Shown here: piece by piece, positions 8,033 through 10,934 of the stretch | How the letters are laid out: every line of letters starts with the position of its first letter | Position numbering within the stretch: the first letter of the stretch is position 1 | Source: Candidatus Zhuqueibacterota bacterium | GTDB taxonomy: Bacteria > Zhuqueibacterota > QNDG01 | Length of the DNA stretch: 10,934 nucleotides | Reading direction: 5' to 3' | Assembly (NCBI GenBank): GCA_003645915.1 | Contig: QNDG01000015.1 | Location: 1 to 10,934 of the forward strand | Position numbers and translations under genes: made by a program | Notes under the pieces: generated by a model | Told to the model about the DNA's origin: nothing | What the model saw: only the letters and a program-made list of their open reading frames with translations | Databases searched by the model: none

Positions 8033-8491
8033 ATGGCTATTAAATTCGATAAGAGCGATTTTGACAAAATTTCAAAGATATTAAATGTTCCTTATGAAAA
8101 AGAAGACAATTGTTATAGATTTGTTATAAATAATCAAAAGGAGAACAGGAAGTTATCTCTTGAAGTTTATACTGATATCCCAATCGGAGATAAAAGAGGT
8201 AATCTGGTCTCTGTTTATACTTTATCAACTCATCTGCAACTTCATTTTTGTTCAAGTTACGTTGCAAGTGAAATGCTTGGGGAAATTACCTTTATTGCAG
8301 AGAACAGCGGAAAAGTGTCAGGTCTGATTATAGAAAAAGGAGCCGGCTGTTCCCTGTATTCAAATGTTGAGTCAAAGATACTGTCAGGAGATTTTACAAA
8401 ACTGGGTCCGGAAGTAATGCTATCAGGAATAGCTCTTTCTCTTGCTGAAACCGTTCTTCCTGAAATCGAAGATAATGAAGATGACAGTTGA
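8033..8491 (+). CDS. Conserved-looking hypothetical protein, 152 residues
   Basis: I do not recognise this family. From the ATG at 8033 (purine-rich AGAGG upstream, 22 bases after the previous stop) the product is 152 residues, with no signal peptide and no obvious membrane segment, so it is probably cytoplasmic. It has a charged start (MAIKFDKSDFDKISKIL), a middle of alternating polar and hydrophobic residues that suggests beta strands (LSLEVYTDIPIG, LVSVYTLSTHLQLHF, GEITFIAE), a Gly-rich turn (IEKGAGCSLYS), and a hydrophobic C-terminal helix (MLSGIALSLAETVL) ending in an acidic tail (EIEDNEDDS). Base composition and codon use look like the neighbours, so recent transfer is not suggested. 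The end overlaps the start of the downstream Fe-S gene, hinting at coupled expression. A strand-rich fold is inferred only. Confidence 0.8.
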   Translation: MAIKFDKSDFDKISKILNVPYEKEDNCYRFVINNQKENRKLSLEVYTDIPIGDKRGNLVSVYTLSTHLQLHFCSSYVASEMLGEITFIAENSGKVSGLIIEKGAGCSLYSNVESKILSGDFTKLGPEVMLSGIALSLAETVLPEIEDNEDDS

Positions 8492-9158
8492 AGAAAGAAA
8501 TTACAATGAACTTAAGGAGTTGGTGTTTGAAAAGGGAATAACCCTTTTCGGAGTTGCAGATCTTGAGCCAATAAAGGACAGGCTCCTTTTATCCGAAAAT
8601 GAATTAAAAGGTCTGAAATATGGTATCTCAATGGCAGTTGTTCTTTCAAAGGAAGTTCTTGAAGGGATTGAAGAAAAACCCACTATCCTATATAAATGGC
8701 ACTACAGACAGGCAAACATTAATCTTGACAACAATGCTTTTTTAATAACACAGGAGATAATGAGGAGAGGATATAAAGCTCTTCCTATTGCTGCCTCTCA
8801 GATTATTGACTGGCAAAAGCAACTTGCTCATGTTTCTCACAGAATAGTTGCAGAAGCTGCAGGGCTTGGCTGGAGAGGCAGAAACAATCTTATTGTAAAT
8901 GAAAAATACGGATCACAGATAAGACTTATTACTGTTCTCACGGATATACCTTTAAAAACAGATAAACCTGTGGAATTCGGATGCGGTACATGCAGAAGAT
9001 GCATTGATGTTTGTCCTGTAAAAGCTTTAGGTGAAACTCCTGATCAGTATAATTTTGATTTGTGTTTTAATCAGTTAAAAGAATTTTCCAAGATTCAGGG
9101 AGTGGGGCAGTATATTTGCGGAATTTGTGTTAAGGCTTGTTATGGAAAAAGAAAATAA
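8475..9158 (+). CDS. QueG-related (COG1600-like) double [4Fe-4S] cluster protein, short form
   Basis: From the ATG at 8475 this is a 227-residue cytoplasmic protein; ATG at 8481 is equally possible, and both overlap the upstream gene. The middle has AGLGWRGRNNLIV (129-141) and YGSQIRLITVLTDIPL, as in epoxyqueuosine reductase QueG and its relatives. Eight cysteines form the double-cluster pattern: Cys170, 173, 176 and 180 (CxxCxxCxxxCP), then Cys197 and Cys215, 218 and 222 (CxxCxxxC). The usual cross-pairing would make two [4Fe-4S] clusters. The chain ends five residues after the last cysteine, so the HEAT-like C-terminal part of QueG is absent. The ASQIIDWQKQLAHVSHR stretch before AGLGW differs from the VDSAP(L)xER of QueG, where the catalytic Asp lies. 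It is probably a redox protein of the wider family; true QueG activity seems unlikely although tgt is nearby. Confidence 0.82.
   Translation: MKMTVEERNYNELKELVFEKGITLFGVADLEPIKDRLLLSENELKGLKYGISMAVVLSKEVLEGIEEKPTILYKWHYRQANINLDNNAFLITQEIMRRGYKALPIAASQIIDWQKQLAHVSHRIVAEAAGLGWRGRNNLIVNEKYGSQIRLITVLTDIPLKTDKPVEFGCGTCRRCIDVCPVKALGETPDQYNFDLCFNQLKEFSKIQGVGQYICGICVKACYGKRK
8526..8552 (+). repeat. Short perfect inverted repeat near the start of the Fe-S gene
   Basis: GAAAAGGG at 8529-8536 and CCCTTTTC at 8542-8549 are exact reverse complements around the loop AATAA. In RNA the stem may gain U8528-G8550 and U8527-G8551 wobbles and a U8526-A8552 pair. It lies about 50 bases inside the coding region. 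The stem is rather A/U-rich and no T-run follows the right arm, so a terminator is doubtful. Confidence 0.5.
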
Positions 9159-9786
9159 AAATTATCTTGTAGTAAAATATTTTGCAGTTGGTCAGTTAGA
9201 AACAAACTGCATATTTATTATTGATCCTGCATCATTAAAAACATGCATAGTTGATCCCGGAGCAGATCCTGATATAATTTTAAGTGAGTTAAAAAACGAG
9301 GGATTAACTCCGGATAAAATCATTATTACTCACGGGCATTATGATCACATTGGAGCTGTGGAAGATCTGGTCAAAGAGACAGGAATACCTGTTTTTATCC
9401 ATAAAAAAGATGAGCCTCTTTTAAGGGACAGTACAAAGAATTTTTCCGCATTTCTCGGTAAAGAAGTAAGCTATAAGGGACAACTGAATTTTGTTGAACA
9501 AGGAAGCAGACTGTATGCCGGAGCCTTTCCTCTGGAAATTGTTGAAATTCCGGGGCATACTCAGGGGAGTATAGGACTTAAAGCAGACGGTTTTTTAGTT
9601 GCAGGAGACACACTGTTTGCAGGTGGCGTAGGCAGAACCGATCTGCCCGGCGCATCTGAAACACAGCTAATTAAATCCATAAAAGAAAAAATTCTGAGCC
9701 TGCCTGATGAAACAGTTGTATATCCGGGACACGGACCTGAAACAACTGTGCGTGAGGAAAAGAATGACAATCCGTTCCTCAGATGA
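9142..9786 (+). CDS. Metallo-beta-lactamase-fold hydrolase, glyoxalase II-like
   Basis: This 214-residue cytoplasmic enzyme carries the complete two-metal site of the fold: HGHYDH (His64, His66, Asp68, His69), His139 in IPGHTQGS, Asp156 in VAGDTLFAGGVGRTDLPG, and His197 in YPGHGPETT. The GDTLF...GR(T/S)D motif and the PGHGP(E/K)T(T) ending are typical of short hydroxyacylglutathione hydrolase-like proteins (YcbL type), which hydrolyse thioesters. The C-terminal glutathione-binding domain of classical GloB is missing, so the physiological thioester is uncertain. The ATG at 9142 is supported by AAGG at 9132-9135, six bases upstream; an in-frame GTG at 9127 would add five residues. It overlaps the Fe-S gene by 17 bases and xerD by 23, suggesting coupled translation. 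Confidence 0.9.
   Translation: MEKENKNYLVVKYFAVGQLETNCIFIIDPASLKTCIVDPGADPDIILSELKNEGLTPDKIIITHGHYDHIGAVEDLVKETGIPVFIHKKDEPLLRDSTKNFSAFLGKEVSYKGQLNFVEQGSRLYAGAFPLEIVEIPGHTQGSIGLKADGFLVAGDTLFAGGVGRTDLPGASETQLIKSIKEKILSLPDETVVYPGHGPETTVREEKNDNPFLR
9754..9757 (+). promoter_or_regulatory. Shine-Dalgarno GAGG fixing the xerD start
   Basis: GAGG (followed by AAAAG) at 9754-9757 lies six bases before the ATG at 9764, inside the end of the preceding hydrolase gene. It supports that ATG over a longer in-frame reading starting at 9707. Confidence 0.6.
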
Positions 9787-10696
9787 ATTAAAAGAATTTA
9801 ATCAGGTTTTAAGGAGATTTATGCAGCACATTGTCCTTGATAAGGGACTATCCAAAAATACAAGGGATGCCTATCAAAATGATGTTGCAAGGTATCTTCT
9901 GTTCCTGAAATCAAAAGACTATACTTCTTTTGATAATATATCTCCTCTTCTTATTAATGAATTTGTGATTGTTTTGAAAAAGACAGGACTTGCAAACACT
10001 TCCATTGCAAGAAACATAAGTTCAGTAAGAGCTTTTCATGATTTTCTTGTTGAATCCGGACAAACAGATAATAACCCTGCTGCAGACACTGAAATACCAA
10101 AACTTGGCAAATACCTGCCAGTTGTACTTACAATAAACGAAGTTGACGGGATATTAAAAATAATTGATATGTCAACTGAAAAAGGAATAAGAGACAGAGC
10201 TCTGTTTGAGTTTATGTATGCAACAGGAGTAAGGGTTTCGGAGGCTGTTAACATTCAGGTGTCAGATATTTTTAAAAGCGAAGGCTTTTGCAGAATTTTC
10301 GGTAAAGGGAACAAGGAAAGAATTGTGCCTGTTGGAGAAAGCGCTCTGTTTTACATTGAAAAATATACAAGCTCTGTACGAAAAAAAATGTCAAAAAAAG
10401 GCAAAAGTGGTGCTTATCTTTTTCTGAGCAGAAGAGGAACAAAAATGTCAAGAATTTCAGTGTGGAAAAATCTGAAACAGTATGCTGTTAAAGCAGGGAT
10501 AAAAAAGAACATAAGTCCTCATACTCTTCGGCATTCTTTTGCAACGCACCTTCTTGAAGGCGGAGCTGATTTACGTGCAGTTCAGGAGATGCTGGGACAT
10601 TCTGACATATCAACAACACAGATTTATACACATCTTGACAGAGAATTTTTAAAAGAGGTGATAAGAACTTTTCATCCTCTCGAAGCAGACAGGTAA
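9764..10696 (+). CDS. xerD: Tyrosine recombinase XerD
   Basis: XerD, normally with XerC, resolves chromosome dimers at the dif site during division. The 310-residue protein has an N-terminal SAM-like core-binding domain (about 14-100: VLDKGLSKNTRDAYQNDVARYL) and a C-terminal catalytic domain with all six active-site residues: Arg157 (ATGVRVSE), Lys181 (GKGNKERIVPVG), His253 and Arg256 (HTLRHSFATHLL), His279 (MLGHSDISTT) and nucleophile Tyr288 (IYTHLD). From memory, E. coli XerD has these at 148, 172, 244, 247, 270 and 279, a constant shift of nine. The Lys-to-His gap of 72 fits XerD better than XerC. The ATG at 9764 is preceded by GAGG six bases upstream. The gene overlaps the hydrolase by 23 bases. 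There are no integron, transposon or phage genes around it, so it is taken as the housekeeping recombinase. Confidence 0.93.
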   Translation: MTIRSSDELKEFNQVLRRFMQHIVLDKGLSKNTRDAYQNDVARYLLFLKSKDYTSFDNISPLLINEFVIVLKKTGLANTSIARNISSVRAFHDFLVESGQTDNNPAADTEIPKLGKYLPVVLTINEVDGILKIIDMSTEKGIRDRALFEFMYATGVRVSEAVNIQVSDIFKSEGFCRIFGKGNKERIVPVGESALFYIEKYTSSVRKKMSKKGKSGAYLFLSRRGTKMSRISVWKNLKQYAVKAGIKKNISPHTLRHSFATHLLEGGADLRAVQEMLGHSDISTTQIYTHLDREFLKEVIRTFHPLEADR

Positions 10697-10701
10697 AAAA
10701 T

Positions 10702-10934
10702 ATGAAGAACATATATTTGATAAGCAGGTTTATTACTGTTGTTTTGTTCCTTGCTTTTTCCGCTGATTTATTTCCGCAGAAAAACCACGATATTTTATCT
10801 CCGTACTTAAAGCATGTTGTTTCTGTTTCTGAAAATAATTCCGGCATATTAAAAAAGAATGATAAATCCTTTATTGACGTATTCATCAATACTACGTCTC
10901 CGGAAGAACTGATAAAAAACGGAATAAAAGTCAG
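10702..10934 (+). CDS. Secreted protein, N-terminal part (possibly S8 protease propeptide), partial
   Basis: The reading frame opens with ATG at 10702, five bases after the xerD stop, and runs off the window after 77 full codons. It begins with a clear signal peptide: MKN, a basic residue at Arg9, a hydrophobic core FITVVLFLAFSA, then a likely cleavage region around LFPQ-K. The mature start (KNHDILSPYLKHV) leads to SFIDVFINTTSPEELIKNGIKV. A strand of the V-x-V-F-I-x-T type followed by a helix and 'L-x-x-x-G-(I/V)-x-V' resembles the N-terminal region of secreted subtilisin-like (S8) proteases of Bacteroidetes and related phyla. This is a tentative match because no catalytic motif is within view. 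It could belong to another secreted family. Confidence 0.6.
   Translation, partial: MKNIYLISRFITVVLFLAFSADLFPQKNHDILSPYLKHVVSVSENNSGILKKNDKSFIDVFINTTSPEELIKNGIKV

Noticed and set aside
8475..9158. Naming the Fe-S gene queG because tgt is in the same run
   Set aside because: The C-terminal domain and the QueG-type catalytic motif are not seen, so only family-level relatedness is supported.
10273..10289. AAAAGC/GCTTTT hairpin in xerD resembling a terminator
   Set aside because: Short stem, low GC content, no T-run after it, and it lies in the middle of a conserved coding region.
9764..10696. Reading the tyrosine recombinase as an integrase of a mobile element
   Set aside because: Active-site spacing equals housekeeping XerD, the gene is embedded in a run of core genes, and no tRNA attachment site, direct repeats or cargo genes are visible.
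10488..10889. 133-codon open frame on the minus strand across the end of xerD and the start of the secreted gene
   Set aside because: It is antisense to the conserved XerD active-site region and to a clear signal peptide, and its product resembles nothing recognisable.

Overview
This window looks like a chromosomal housekeeping region of an AT-rich, double-membraned bacterium. The envelope is inferred from an MlaE/MlaF-type lipid-transport permease and ATPase at the left edge. The gene content, the PASTA-only membrane protein, and a secreted protein whose signal peptide ends in a '...LFPQ'-like cleavage region would suit the Bacteroidetes/Calditrichaeota/Ignavibacteria-like (FCB) part of the tree, but no gene here fixes the lineage. 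All 15 recognisable genes (13 complete, one cut at each edge) lie on the + strand. The largest gap is 44 bases (842-885). I see no convincing terminator, tRNA, rRNA, CRISPR array, insertion sequence or phage gene.

Layout. 1-841: the end of an MlaE-type permease and a complete MlaF-type ATPase. 886-3706: radA (recombination branch migration), tgt (queuosine tRNA modification) and yajC (Sec translocon accessory). 3708-5998: fmt (initiator tRNA formylation) and rsmB (16S rRNA m5C methylation). 5995-6765: a single-pass membrane protein with three extracytoplasmic PASTA repeats and no kinase domain. 6768-8010: rpe (pentose phosphate pathway) and an overlapping CTP-dependent lipid/polyprenol kinase-like membrane protein. 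8033-9786: an unrecognised 152-residue protein, a short QueG-related protein with ligands for two [4Fe-4S] clusters, and a glyoxalase II-like metallo-beta-lactamase-fold hydrolase. 9764-10696: xerD. 10702-end: the start of a secreted protein, perhaps the propeptide of a subtilisin-like (S8) protease.

How the genes fit together. The first half is mostly information processing and envelope biogenesis. The second half has several overlapping gene joints (7441, 8475, 9142, 9764), which suggests translational coupling. The order fmt-rsmB-PASTA-rpe matches the Gram-positive order fmt-rsmB-rlmN-prpC-prkC-rsgA-rpe with the phosphatase, the kinase domain and rsgA missing, so the PASTA protein sits where the Ser/Thr kinase PrkC would be.

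I found no obvious new multi-gene system. The best leads are the kinase-less PASTA protein at a PrkC-like locus, the short double-cluster Fe-S protein that resembles QueG but lacks its usual features, the orphan 152-residue protein beside it, and a strong hairpin inside the fmt coding sequence.
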